Shown here piece after piece: positions 7,131 to 13,858 of a stretch of 21,905 nucleotides of DNA. This DNA is from an uncultured Ktedonobacteraceae bacterium (GTDB taxonomy: Bacteria; Chloroflexota; Ktedonobacteria; Ktedonobacterales; Ktedonobacteraceae), in the NCBI GenBank assembly GCA_955652655.1, contig CATPCK010000405.1, positions 1-21,905 of the forward strand, in the 5' to 3' direction. A program made the translations under genes and the position numbers. Each line of letters opens with the position of its first letter. Positions within the stretch are counted from its first letter, which is position 1. A model generated the notes under the pieces. That model did no database searches and was not told the origin of the DNA. It worked only from the letters and a program-made list of their open reading frames with translations.

Positions 7131-7193
7131 ATGTAGATCGAGGCAACTGCTTACGGATGCAGTTCTTGCCATTGTCTTGAGAGGAGAAATGAC

Positions 7194-7676
7194 ATGCACA
7201 GGCATGAGGTCAGGCAACATGCGGAAGTCAGCCACTTGAGCCACTTTAATTCCCTGTTTATTGGCTGGGGGAGTCGCGTCTATGATGTGGTGATGGTGCG
7301 ACTGACCAGGAGATTGTATCACCGAGTCATCGCAGATCTTGCCGCCCTCCGGCTCGTCGAGGGGAAGGTGCTGGACGCCGGAACCGGTCCGGGCACCTTA
7401 GTCAGGGAACTCGCCCGGAGTCTTCCAGGGCTCCAGGTCTACGGCATTGACCTGTCGGATGATATGATCCGGCTGGCACGCGCACATGCCAGGCGTGAGC
7501 AGGTAGAGGAGCGGGTGCATTTCGAGAGCGGTGATGTGGCGCACCTCCCCTATCTAGATCAGCCCTTTGACGTGGTGGTGTCGACCATCAGCATGCATCA
7601 TTGGTTTGAGCTCGAGCAACCCCTAAGAGAACACTACTTATGTTCCCCGTTTGTCGGGGTCTGTCGGGGTCTGTAA
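7194..7676 (+). pseudogene. Class I SAM-dependent methyltransferase, 3'-truncated
   Basis: The fold's first half is intact: motif I VLDAGTGPGTLVRELA (SAM-binding glycines), acidic motif II YGIDLSDDMI, FESGDVAHLPY, and motif IV FDVVVSTISMHHWF, a UbiE-like order. After about residue 146 (ELEQPLRE) the family sequence stops and the frame reads foreign sequence (LCSPFVGVCRGL) made of a small tandem repeat and the opposite-strand oxidase end. Relatives are about 200-260 residues, so a third is missing, including the substrate side. ATG at 7194 is supported by GAGAGGAG (7179-7186, 7-nt spacer). It is divergent from the MarR gene, which probably controlled it. The truncated product is unlikely to fold as an active enzyme. 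Confidence 0.82.
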
Positions 7677-8398
7677 GGCATCGGCATGGACATACCTGGC
7701 ATGTCCATGGCTGCCATAGCAGCCGCGGGCATCACGATAAAGGGGCGCATCATGTCGTGGTCCTCGTGTTCCAGCAGGTGACAGTGGTACATGAAGCGGC
7801 CTGTGAAGCCATCGAAGGCGGCGGCAATCGAGACAAGCTCACCCGGGTTCACCCGCACGGTGTCTTTCCAGCCCATTTCGTTCTCATCGAGCGTCCCATG
7901 CCCTTGAAAGAAGACGGGTGCAGTCGTTCCTCCCGTTTCTGGATTGAAGCCGTCCTTATTGTAGAGGTCTCTGCTGAGCGCCTGGAACTGGACGAGGTGC
8001 ACATGGAAGGGATGGGTGTCTTGCGTCAGGTTGATGATACTCCATACTTCTGTCGACCCGTAGGCAACGAACCAGTTGACCGTATCCTCAAACTGCTTGG
8101 CGACAGTGCGATACTGCACTGTTTTCCCCTGCTCGTCTGTCATCGCAATCAGTGCTTCTCCCGCGGTGGCTTCTCCTTCCTGCACCTCAGCGAGCTCACG
8201 TAGGGTGAGCATGCCGTCGGGATACTCTACTAAGGCGACGAGTCGGTGCTGGTGATCAGGGGGTAACCGGTCATGTTCGAGCCGGCGGTACGATGTTGAC
8301 AAGGTCGCGGGCAGGACGAAAGGATCATCCACCGGCTGCGATGAGACGCGGAACTCCATCACTTCAGGGTGAGGGAGCCGGTTATCAGGATCGGGCAT
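7634..8398 (-). CDS. Multicopper oxidase, C-terminal part (third cupredoxin domain)
   Basis: C-terminal portion of a CotA/FtsP-like multicopper oxidase. The third cupredoxin domain carries the T1 copper and half of the trinuclear ligands: THPFHVHLVQFQAL (HPFHVH) and MYHCHLLEHEDHDMM, which gives the trinuclear histidines, the T1 cysteine and histidine, and the axial methionine. The ATG at 8398 is only a chance start; the real translation should enter from the upstream frame. The tail after RPFIVMP is methionine-rich (AMAAMDMPGMSMPMP), reminiscent of Cu(I)-binding stretches, and then ends in repeat-derived sequence at the methyltransferase junction. No ligand is missing, so function depends only on whether the frameshift near 8395-8405 is real. 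Confidence 0.88.
   Translation of the reverse strand: MPDPDNRLPHPEVMEFRVSSQPVDDPFVLPATLSTSYRRLEHDRLPPDHQHRLVALVEYPDGMLTLRELAEVQEGEATAGEALIAMTDEQGKTVQYRTVAKQFEDTVNWFVAYGSTEVWSIINLTQDTHPFHVHLVQFQALSRDLYNKDGFNPETGGTTAPVFFQGHGTLDENEMGWKDTVRVNPGELVSIAAAFDGFTGRFMYHCHLLEHEDHDMMRPFIVMPAAAMAAMDMPGMSMPMPYRPRQTPTNGEHK
7652..7674. repeat. Short tandem repeat at the methyltransferase/oxidase junction
   Basis: A 10-base unit (CTGTCGGGGT) is present about 2.3 times. It marks the point where the truncated methyltransferase meets the convergent oxidase gene and encodes the odd tail RPRQTPTNGEHK of the oxidase. It is probably a scar of the joining event. Confidence 0.5.
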
Positions 8399-9447
8399 CC
8401 CTGGTGGTTGAATTGCCGGACTGTTATCAACGGCGCGCCAGCGGTGTTGACCAGTCTAAGCCGTTGTCCTCGCCAAGCGCGAAAGTCCACGATGAGATCA
8501 GCGCGCTCGGCGGGCGCGAGGATGAGTCCATCTTGTGGCACAGCCACCGGCCGACCGAGTAATCCCCCATCCGTACCGATCTGAGTGATCTTGTCGAGCG
8601 CTACCTTCCCCTGTTCATCGAGAAGGACGAGTCGATAGAAGCGTGAGTTCGACCCGTTGAGCAGGCGCAGTCGGTACTGCCGCGCTTCGACTGGAAGGTA
8701 CGGCCAGATGGTTCCATTGATGAGCGTGAATGGGCCAAAGAACTCCATCGTGCCATCTTCGACCTTGTGCAGAAGACGACCGGTCAGGGCACCGTCGGGT
8801 GTCGTATCCAGGTTGCGATCCTGGAGCAGCAAGGGGATTTCGTAGGGGCCACTTGGCAAGTGCAGCGCCGCTTCCTCGGCATCGCGGATGATGTAGAGTC
8901 CGGCAAGGCCAGTATACACGTTGAACCTGGTAATGCCCATGGCATGATCGTGATACCAGAGTAACGTAGCCTGCTGATCGTTGGTATAGTCGCTCGTGGT
9001 GATCTGACCGGAGAGGGCGCCGTTCTCGGTCCAACCGTCGCTGTTGGCTATAGTCCGGCCACCATGCAGATGAACCACCGTCCAGGGCGGAAGAGTTGCA
9101 ACGGTCGAATTGGACGGTCTTCCACTGCGTCCAGGCTCATTTTGTGAACCATCTGGGGCGGTGACGGCTGTAATGGGATAGGGCTCGGCCTGAGGGAGAG
9201 CGTTGATCCATTCGACCTGAAGGCGTTGCCCACGCGAGACCTCGATGATTGGTCCTGGCAGCGAGCCCTCATACGTCCACACCTCGCTTGGTGGGAGCTC
9301 CGAGTGCAATTGCACCCGTGCTGGACGCATATGTACCCGCAGGATGTACTGTTGGTCTGCTTTTATCTGGGGTCGCAACGTAGGTGGGACTCGCAGACAA
9401 TCCTTGAACTTAGTCAGCGACGTTGGTCCGGTTGATTTCTCCATCAT
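8359..9447 (-). CDS. Multicopper oxidase, N-terminal part (cupredoxin domains 1-2), frameshifted at the end
   Basis: Oxidises substrates one electron at a time and reduces O2 to water; likely substrates are metals or phenolics, unknown here. Domain 1 holds VVHLHGGRTIANSDGW (HLH) and LWYHDHAMGITRFNVYTGLAG (given here as the HDHAMG motif), the first two trinuclear copper motifs. Domain 2 spans about residues 190-330 (PLLLQDRNLDT, GTIWPYLPVEARQYRLRLLN). After FNHQG (about residue 345) the family sequence moves to the other frame, MPDPDNRLPHPEV; one missing G in AGGGATG restores a single protein of about 600 residues. The start at 9447 has AAGGGA 7 nt upstream. No signal peptide, so cytoplasmic, as for spore-coat CotA. 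A weak -10 TATACT lies about 45 nt upstream. Confidence 0.9.
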   Translation of the reverse strand: MMEKSTGPTSLTKFKDCLRVPPTLRPQIKADQQYILRVHMRPARVQLHSELPPSEVWTYEGSLPGPIIEVSRGQRLQVEWINALPQAEPYPITAVTAPDGSQNEPGRSGRPSNSTVATLPPWTVVHLHGGRTIANSDGWTENGALSGQITTSDYTNDQQATLLWYHDHAMGITRFNVYTGLAGLYIIRDAEEAALHLPSGPYEIPLLLQDRNLDTTPDGALTGRLLHKVEDGTMEFFGPFTLINGTIWPYLPVEARQYRLRLLNGSNSRFYRLVLLDEQGKVALDKITQIGTDGGLLGRPVAVPQDGLILAPAERADLIVDFRAWRGQRLRLVNTAGAPLITVRQFNHQGCPILITGSLTLK

Positions 9448-9521
9448 AGCATGTTCCCTTCACTCGTCCAATTTCAAGAGGTGGACAAGAGTAGTATACA
9501 GGGAAATGCACCCTTTTGCAT

Positions 9522-9558
9522 GACCTCAAGAGGCATCTCCGAGATGCCTCTTGAGGTC
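9522..9558. repeat. 37-bp palindrome (18-bp arms) between divergent genes
   Basis: Arms 9522-9539 (GACCTCAAGAGGCATCTC) and 9541-9558 are exact reverse complements around a single base (9540). Both neighbouring genes start here and run outward, so it is not placed as a terminator for either, and no T run follows. It may be an operator serving the oxidase gene, or a miniature mobile repeat. Confidence 0.75.
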
Positions 9559-9688
9559 TACGCCCTCATCACGTGACTCCTACTTTACCTCTTTTGGGTC
9601 GGGTAAAACCGCACCTTCTCGTGTACGCTTGTATCATCTTTGACCAGCATGTCAGCAAAACGAGTGGGAAAAAGAAAGGAACGTAACG

Positions 9689-9985
9689 ATTGGATTTGAC
9701 CAGTACCACGAACCGGCGAATGAACTATCGCCAGAGACCCGCACCTTTGCACGCATGATGGCTTCGCTCACCGAAGAAGCCGAAACCATCGGCTGGTACG
9801 AGCAGCGCTTAGCCGTGGAGCCAAACGCCCAGGCCCGAGCCATCATGGCGAACGCCCAGGGGGAGGAATTCAAGCACTTTGGGATGGATCTCGAATTTTT
9901 AGTGCACCAGAAGCCAAAGTGGCGCGTCGCTTTACAGGATATCCTCTTCAAAGAAGGCGACATTGTCGCACATGGGGAGGTTTAA
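9689..9985 (+). CDS. Encapsulated-ferritin-like protein (EncFtn family), about 98 aa
   Basis: EncFtn proteins are short two-helix ferritins that form ring decamers, oxidise Fe(II), and normally sit inside encapsulin shells. The protein matches this pattern: EEAETIGWYEQRL in helix 1, and MANAQGEEFKHFGMDLEFL in helix 2 with the Glu-x2-His iron ligands (EEFKH), then KWRVALQDILFKEG. The usual family start lies upstream of the first ATG (9755): the frame reads FDQYHEPANELSPETRTFARM, and the only start-like codon with a ribosome binding site (AAAGGA, 9675-9680) is ATT at 9689. Starting at 9755 would give 76 residues. No C-terminal encapsulin-targeting tail is seen (ends AHGEV), and no shell gene is nearby. 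It ends one base before a truncated nuoB. Confidence 0.72.
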   Translation: MGFDQYHEPANELSPETRTFARMMASLTEEAETIGWYEQRLAVEPNAQARAIMANAQGEEFKHFGMDLEFLVHQKPKWRVALQDILFKEGDIVAHGEV

Positions 9986-9986
9986 T

Positions 9987-10298
9987 ATGATGAACAAAGA
10001 TCATCAGCGTAGTGGAGATGCGTCGGCGCCTGGGACACGCCGCAAACCAGTCCCCATCGCTATGGCTACGGGGCCTGCCGAATACACGGCCGGGCAACAA
10101 GAGATGCCGGTAATCCTGACGAGCCTGGCAGAGATGCTGCACTGGGCGCAGAATTGGGCACGCTCCCGCTCGATCTGGCCGTTTAGCTTTGGTCTGGCAT
10201 GCTGTGCCATCGAGATGATCGCGGCCGCTTCCGCAGAAAATAGAAAAACAAGGTCTGAGACTAGGCGTCGGCGCATCTGCATAGGTGTGCGTTCTTAG
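9987..10298 (+). pseudogene. nuoB: NADH-quinone oxidoreductase subunit B fragment (N-terminal 80 residues)
   Basis: NuoB carries cluster N2 of respiratory complex I. The fragment has a good start (GGGGAGG at 9974-9980, ATG at 9987 or 9990) and the family block ARSRSIWPFSFGLACCAIEM, which supplies the first two cysteine ligands. After EMIAA (about codon 83, near 10238) the family sequence ends where YDLxRFG would be expected, and a basic random tail follows. The other cysteines and about half the subunit are missing, and no other nuo gene is present, so it cannot work in complex I. It follows the ferritin-like gene by one base, as if once co-transcribed. Confidence 0.85.
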
Positions 10299-10299
10299 A

Positions 10300-10345
10300 T
10301 GCGCAGATGCAGAGGCGACTGTCATGTCGCCTCTGCATCTGCGCA
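10300..10345. terminator. 20-bp-arm hairpin between convergent genes, possible terminator
   Basis: Perfect arms 10300-10319 (TGCGCAGATGCAGAGGCGAC) and 10326-10345 enclose a 6-nt loop. A smaller inverted pair, GCGCATCT (10271-10278) and AGATGCGC (10297-10304), overlaps it. It lies between the plus-strand nuoB fragment and the minus-strand SRPBCC gene, where a two-way terminator belongs. No T run follows, so a Rho-independent terminator is not proven. Confidence 0.55.
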
Positions 10346-10358
10346 GGTACACTCGGCG

Positions 10359-10751
10359 TTAATAGTTGTCCAGGGCTTCCAGGAGAAGCGTCAACAGTAA
10401 GGCCGCCATGATGCTCACCAGCGCGAAGCCATGCAGGCGGCAGGCGTCCTCGGAGATCGGCTCAACGTGGTAGCTCTCGCGGAACGATTCGCGCACCTCG
10501 GCAGGGGTCGCCAGCGTCAGCAGGCTATCCTGCTCAAACTCCGTGACGATCATCGTTTTCTCGCTCTTGAAGCCGTTGAACTTGCCGGACTCAAAGAGGC
10601 TGGTGCCCAGGTGAACGGGCCCCGCTGGCGTGACGCGATCCTCAATGACGCCTGGCGGCATCCAGGTGGACCTCGCTTCGAGGTCGGTGAGAACAGCGAA
10701 GACGGCTGCTGCCGGATAATCAAAGGTGTGGCTGGTTTCAATGGTAATCAT
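10359..10751 (-). CDS. SRPBCC (START-like) domain protein, C-terminus possibly altered
   Basis: A helix-grip fold protein that encloses a hydrophobic ligand; relatives act as polyketide or aromatic cyclases or lipid-binding proteins. The N-terminal strand-helix unit ITIETSHTFDYPAAAVFAVLTD followed by W30 is typical (SHTFDYPAAAVFAVLTDLE), as are FESGKFNGFKSEKTMIV and FRESYHVEPISEDACRL. The last 22 residues become hydrophobic (IMAALLLTLLLEALDNY) instead of the usual long C-terminal helix, so the end may be replaced where the gene meets the hairpin. The ATG at 10751 has AAGGA about 9 nt upstream. The gene follows the FAD monooxygenase by 21 nt on the same strand, so the two are one transcription unit. 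Confidence 0.8.
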   Translation of the reverse strand: MITIETSHTFDYPAAAVFAVLTDLEARSTWMPPGVIEDRVTPAGPVHLGTSLFESGKFNGFKSEKTMIVTEFEQDSLLTLATPAEVRESFRESYHVEPISEDACRLHGFALVSIMAALLLTLLLEALDNY

Positions 10752-10772
10752 GTCTCTTTTCCTTTCTCGTAT

Positions 10773-11843
10773 TCAATGCTGTGATTGCTGCATATCAAAC
10801 GTGCTAAGGGGTGAGCGAAAGAGGAGCGCCGAGAGCGCCTGCGTCAGTGCCTGCTCAGCATCTGCCTTTCCGGCCAGGCTCCTCCATCCGATGAAACCGT
10901 CGGGGCGCACGATGACCGCCCCGGTGGTTGTGACTCCATAGGAGCGACAGAACGCGCCGCTGGCGTCGAGGAGATTCCCCGCATCGTTGCCAATCTGATA
11001 GATGTCCAGAGGGAAATGGAGTGTGTCCTTGTGCTGCGGGCAGCGTCCTTCCAGTTCTGTCCCTCTGGACCGATCAGCAAGACGAAGTGGGAACCGAACA
11101 GGTCCAGCGTCGAGATCTGCTTGCCCTGGCGTTCGAGCACGATATGCGGCGCGCGTCCCCGGCTGTCCCGTCCACCAATCTGGAGACTGGACCAGTGACA
11201 GGTTCTCATCGTCTTCCTGTACGATCGCTCCCGCGTTGTAGCGATAGCCCATATTGACGATCAAAGTGTCCACTGAGATCCCCGCTGAGCCCTCAATTTG
11301 GCGCTGTTGTGAAAGCAGCGTCACCTGCTCGACGGTGAAGTCTGCAACGCTGCGCCGCTCCTGATCGTAGGTGGCAAGCAAGCCCTGCTTAGTCTCACTA
11401 CGCTGGACAGCCGCAAGCTTCCAGGCCAGATTCTGCGCCTCGGCAATGCCGGTATTGCCTCCGAGCGCGCCGGTCGGCGGCTGGACGCGAGCGGCATTGC
11501 CGACCAGGAACACCCGTTCTTGCTGGAAGCGGTCAGCAACGCGAGCGGCCATTTCCCAGGCCTGCACCGTTTTGAGTTGAAGCGAGAGATCGGAGATTCC
11601 GACGGCTGCCCGGATCAACTGAAGGCATCGTGCCTCTGGATAGTCAGTGAGCGTCTCTTCCTCCGGGTCATAGCCCACATCCAGCCGGAAGAGATCTGGT
11701 CGCGCGGAAGAGCCAGCGTAGGGGACAAGCGCTCCGCTCACGGTGTCGTTACTGAGGAAGCACATGACGGCGTGCCGCTTGCGGAACAGGTCCATTACAT
11801 CAGCCTCGAAGATCATACTGACGAAATGCCCCAGGCTGCCCAC
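10773..11843 (-). CDS. FAD-dependent aromatic monooxygenase, C-terminal part
   Basis: Main part of a PheA/TfdB-type flavoprotein hydroxylase, which uses NAD(P)H and O2 to add a hydroxyl to an aromatic or polyketide ring. The frame is open from just after a TGA at 11916-11918, and the first codons (ARFLVAADGSRSEIRQQLGI) contain the family's conserved DG motif, so real sequence begins before the ATG at 11843. The FAD motif VFLVGNAARVQPPTGALGGNTGIAEAQNLAWKL is present, seen here as VGNAARVQPPTGALGGNTG, though the usual GD is GN. The thioredoxin-like C-terminal domain ends GVTTTGAVIVRPDGFIGWR. Without the N-terminal FAD-binding part this piece is inactive. It leads into the SRPBCC gene. Confidence 0.88.
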   Translation of the reverse strand: MGSLGHFVSMIFEADVMDLFRKRHAVMCFLSNDTVSGALVPYAGSSARPDLFRLDVGYDPEEETLTDYPEARCLQLIRAAVGISDLSLQLKTVQAWEMAARVADRFQQERVFLVGNAARVQPPTGALGGNTGIAEAQNLAWKLAAVQRSETKQGLLATYDQERRSVADFTVEQVTLLSQQRQIEGSAGISVDTLIVNMGYRYNAGAIVQEDDENLSLVQSPDWWTGQPGTRAAYRARTPGQADLDAGPVRFPLRLADRSRGTELEGRCPQHKDTLHFPLDIYQIGNDAGNLLDASGAFCRSYGVTTTGAVIVRPDGFIGWRSLAGKADAEQALTQALSALLFRSPLSTFDMQQSQH

Positions 11844-11915
11844 GCCATGCTGGTTGATGCCAAGCTGCTGTCTGATCTCGCTGCGGCTGCCGTCAGCCGC
11901 GACCAGGAAACGCGC

Positions 11916-12431
11916 TCAGACCTGGCGAGTGGTACCACTGCTAAGTTCTCGGACCGTGGCTGTGACGCCTTCCTCGTCCTGCTCGAAGCCGATCAGCTCG
12001 GCCCCGTAGCGCAGATTTGCTCCAGCCTGCTCGACCTGTGCTCGCAGCGCCGGCTCCAGCACGTCCTGAGCAATGAGGCTCCCCTGTACCGGACTAGCAT
12101 TCGTGAAGTAGGCGCTGAAATCATCCATATAGTGATCGACCTCCTGGCCTACCAGACTCTCGACCAGCGGGACAGTGCTGTCCAATGAGAACGGGGGTTC
12201 GACCTGGCGAATCGCGGCTTCGACCCCGGCAGCCCGGAAGATTTCCATGCTCCGTGCGGTCATGCTCGCTAGACGTGGATGAATCGCGGTACCCGCATGG
12301 CGCTCCACGAGCAGCGAGGGAATGCCCTGCCGCGAGAGAAACAATGAGGTGGACAGGCCAATCAGACTACCGCCTGCAATCAGCACCGGTGTGGTTTCAT
12401 CATAGCCGGAATGATGTGATGATATGTTCAT
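11916..12431 (-). CDS. FAD-dependent monooxygenase, N-terminal part, ends at in-frame TGA
   Basis: The first 171 residues of the same hydroxylase. The Rossmann motif is VLIAGGSLIGLSTSLFLSRQ, with an adenine-binding acid (LLVERHAG) after strand 2, and the HPRLASMTARSMEIFR block typical of the aromatic hydroxylases. The frame stops at TGA (11918-11916) after SSGTTRQV, and reading on in the same frame gives RFLVAADGS. An arginine CGA-to-TGA change is the simplest cause. The start ATG at 12431 has AAGGAG 5 nt upstream. Full-length gene: 552 codons from 12431 to 10773 with this single stop. It could be a young pseudogene or an opal codon read through at low level. Confidence 0.88.
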   Translation of the reverse strand: MNISSHHSGYDETTPVLIAGGSLIGLSTSLFLSRQGIPSLLVERHAGTAIHPRLASMTARSMEIFRAAGVEAAIRQVEPPFSLDSTVPLVESLVGQEVDHYMDDFSAYFTNASPVQGSLIAQDVLEPALRAQVEQAGANLRYGAELIGFEQDEEGVTATVRELSSGTTRQV

Positions 12432-12740
12432 CTCTGCTCCTTCTTTTCATGTGTGATAGGGATAGTTCGGCGAGTGTACCCGAACGTCATCTGCACAAGA
12501 GAAGAGATTCAGATGGCTTTTCTTCTCTGTAGAAGAAGGATACACGGTGAGCAGGTGAAGGTCAGTAGTCGAAAGGATACTGCGAAGATACTCTCTCAGT
12601 GGCTTTCGCATGTATGAGATTAGACGCGACTATTTTGCGTATATTCAGCCACCTGTGCTGGAGCATGGGATCCAGCTTCGTGATATGCTGGTGTTGCGTT
12701 ATGACCTGAATGATCAGGCTGCCTATTCTTGCTCTGAACG
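12432..12740. other. Intergenic stretch with one small unassigned ORF
   Basis: This gap lies upstream of the FAD monooxygenase and downstream of the MalT-type regulator relic. A plus-strand frame of 44 codons (ATG 12610 to stop 12744; MYEIRRDYFAYIQPP) has even codon use but no ribosome binding site and no recognisable family, and it overlaps the regulator's stop codon. I see no clear promoter. Confidence 0.3.
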
Positions 12741-13526
12741 TTAGAGCAAAGAGAGCGAGCGTGCATAGGCAACGGCCTGCGTCCTATTCTCTGCCTCCAG
12801 CTTGCTGAGAATATTCGCCACGTGTTTCTTGACGGTGGCGAGCGAGACAACCAGCTGCCTGGCGATCTCCTGGTTGGAGGCCCCCTGCGCGAGCAGATGC
12901 AGCACCTCCTGTTCGCGCAGTGTAAGTGGCTCAGGCAGTGCTGGTGCAGCTTGAGAAGGAGTGTGAGAGAGAGGGGTGGAGACAAAGGGGATGGTCTTCG
13001 CCGTCACTTCCTGGTGCTGCTCGCTTGCAAACGCAGCGAGTACTGTATGGGCATAGGAAGCGAGGACAGGCGAAACAGCGTGCTGCTCAGCGGTGAGCAA
13101 TGTTTGAAGGGCCCGTTGCATCGGTTCTCCAGCATCGAGAAAGACGCGCATGTATCCTTCCGGCTCTGCTATTTTGAGCAGGCGAAGAAGGACGCGGAGC
13201 GCCTCTTGCGTGGCCCCTGACGCTTGCAGAGCGGCTACTTGCAGAGCCAGGATAGCGATCACACTTCCCATTCTCGAAACCTGCTTGGCACTGCTAAGGA
13301 GTGCTGTGAGCCACTGCAAGGCTTGTGTGTAGTGCTGCTGAGCCGGATAGACACGCACCAGCGCCAGGTATTCCCTTTCGCTGGGGTATTCCAGGGCATC
13401 CTGATGGTAGAGAGTGTGCTCGGCCCAGTCTGCTGCCTGTGTCAGATTGCCCTGGGCCAGCCAGAGATGGACCCAGCCGCTGGTAATCCAGGGGCGAAAG
13501 AGAGGAATCCCGGCAGACTGATTCAA
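12741..13526 (-). CDS. LuxR-type (MalT/LAL-like) regulator, C-terminal TPR and HTH part
   Basis: C-terminal half of a large ATP-dependent LuxR regulator (LAL/MalT type). Residues 1-170 are tetratricopeptide-like helical repeats (HLWLAQGNLTQAADWAEHTL, LQVAALQASGATQEALRVLL). After a linker, residues 195-260 are the GerE/LuxR helix-turn-helix: LTLREQEVLHLLAQGASNQE and ARQLVVSLATVKKHVANIL. The ATG at 13526 is not a true start; coding sequence continues upstream in another frame (EQAVRELEHLNQSAG). A loss of one G in a G run at about 13561-13564 explains the break. As a separate protein it could still bind DNA but would lack the sensor ATPase. It is last in the hydrolase/membrane-protein run. Confidence 0.85.
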   Translation of the reverse strand: MNQSAGIPLFRPWITSGWVHLWLAQGNLTQAADWAEHTLYHQDALEYPSEREYLALVRVYPAQQHYTQALQWLTALLSSAKQVSRMGSVIAILALQVAALQASGATQEALRVLLRLLKIAEPEGYMRVFLDAGEPMQRALQTLLTAEQHAVSPVLASYAHTVLAAFASEQHQEVTAKTIPFVSTPLSHTPSQAAPALPEPLTLREQEVLHLLAQGASNQEIARQLVVSLATVKKHVANILSKLEAENRTQAVAYARSLSLL

Positions 13527-13531
13527 ATGCT

Positions 13532-13804
13532 CTAGTTCGCGTACCGCTTGTTCAACCCAGTCAGATCGCCCTGGGCAATGCAGACACGAGAGAGCACCTC
13601 ATAGGCACCTGTGAGAATGTTGCCAAAGCCCGCGGGAGCCGAGAGAAGAGTCAATGTACATTCTAACGCCCGTTTCAGCAAAGACAGCAGCGCAGGCCGT
13701 TCAATGAGCGCTGAGGCAGGCCGCGGAGGTCGCAGTTTAGAAAGTAAGAGCGAACTCTGATTCGAGTCTGAGTCAGCTTGATGTGGCTGTTCTAAAGGCA
13801 TCAT
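13532..13804 (-). pseudogene. LuxR-type (MalT/LAL-like) regulator, N-terminal stub with internal deletion
   Basis: The opening LLLSKLRPPRPASALIERPAL is the standard LAL/MalT N-terminus, followed by the start of the Walker A region (LTLLSAPAGFG). Where GKTTL should follow, the frame jumps to NILTGAYEVLSRVCIAQGDL, which belongs to the tetratricopeptide part hundreds of residues later. So most of the NTPase and arm domains are deleted. The joint lies in TTTGGCAAC, which would fit both sides, as in a short-homology deletion. Then a one-base frameshift ends the frame at LNKRYAN. ATG at 13804 has AGGAG 6 nt upstream. With no ATPase, the regulator is dead. Confidence 0.82.
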
Positions 13805-13858
13805 AGACCTCTCCTCTTGAGATTGGATTCGCGATCCTCGCGTCTTTTATCCAACTAA

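Noticed and set aside
1122..12431. Stop-codon recoding in this genome (TAG as Trp, TGA as Arg)
   Set aside because: Other genes in the window end normally at TAG, TGA and TAA, so the two internal stops are local lesions or local readthrough.
12610..12744. 44-codon plus-strand ORF as a gene
   Set aside because: No ribosome binding site, no recognisable family, and it overlaps the stop of the regulator on the other strand.
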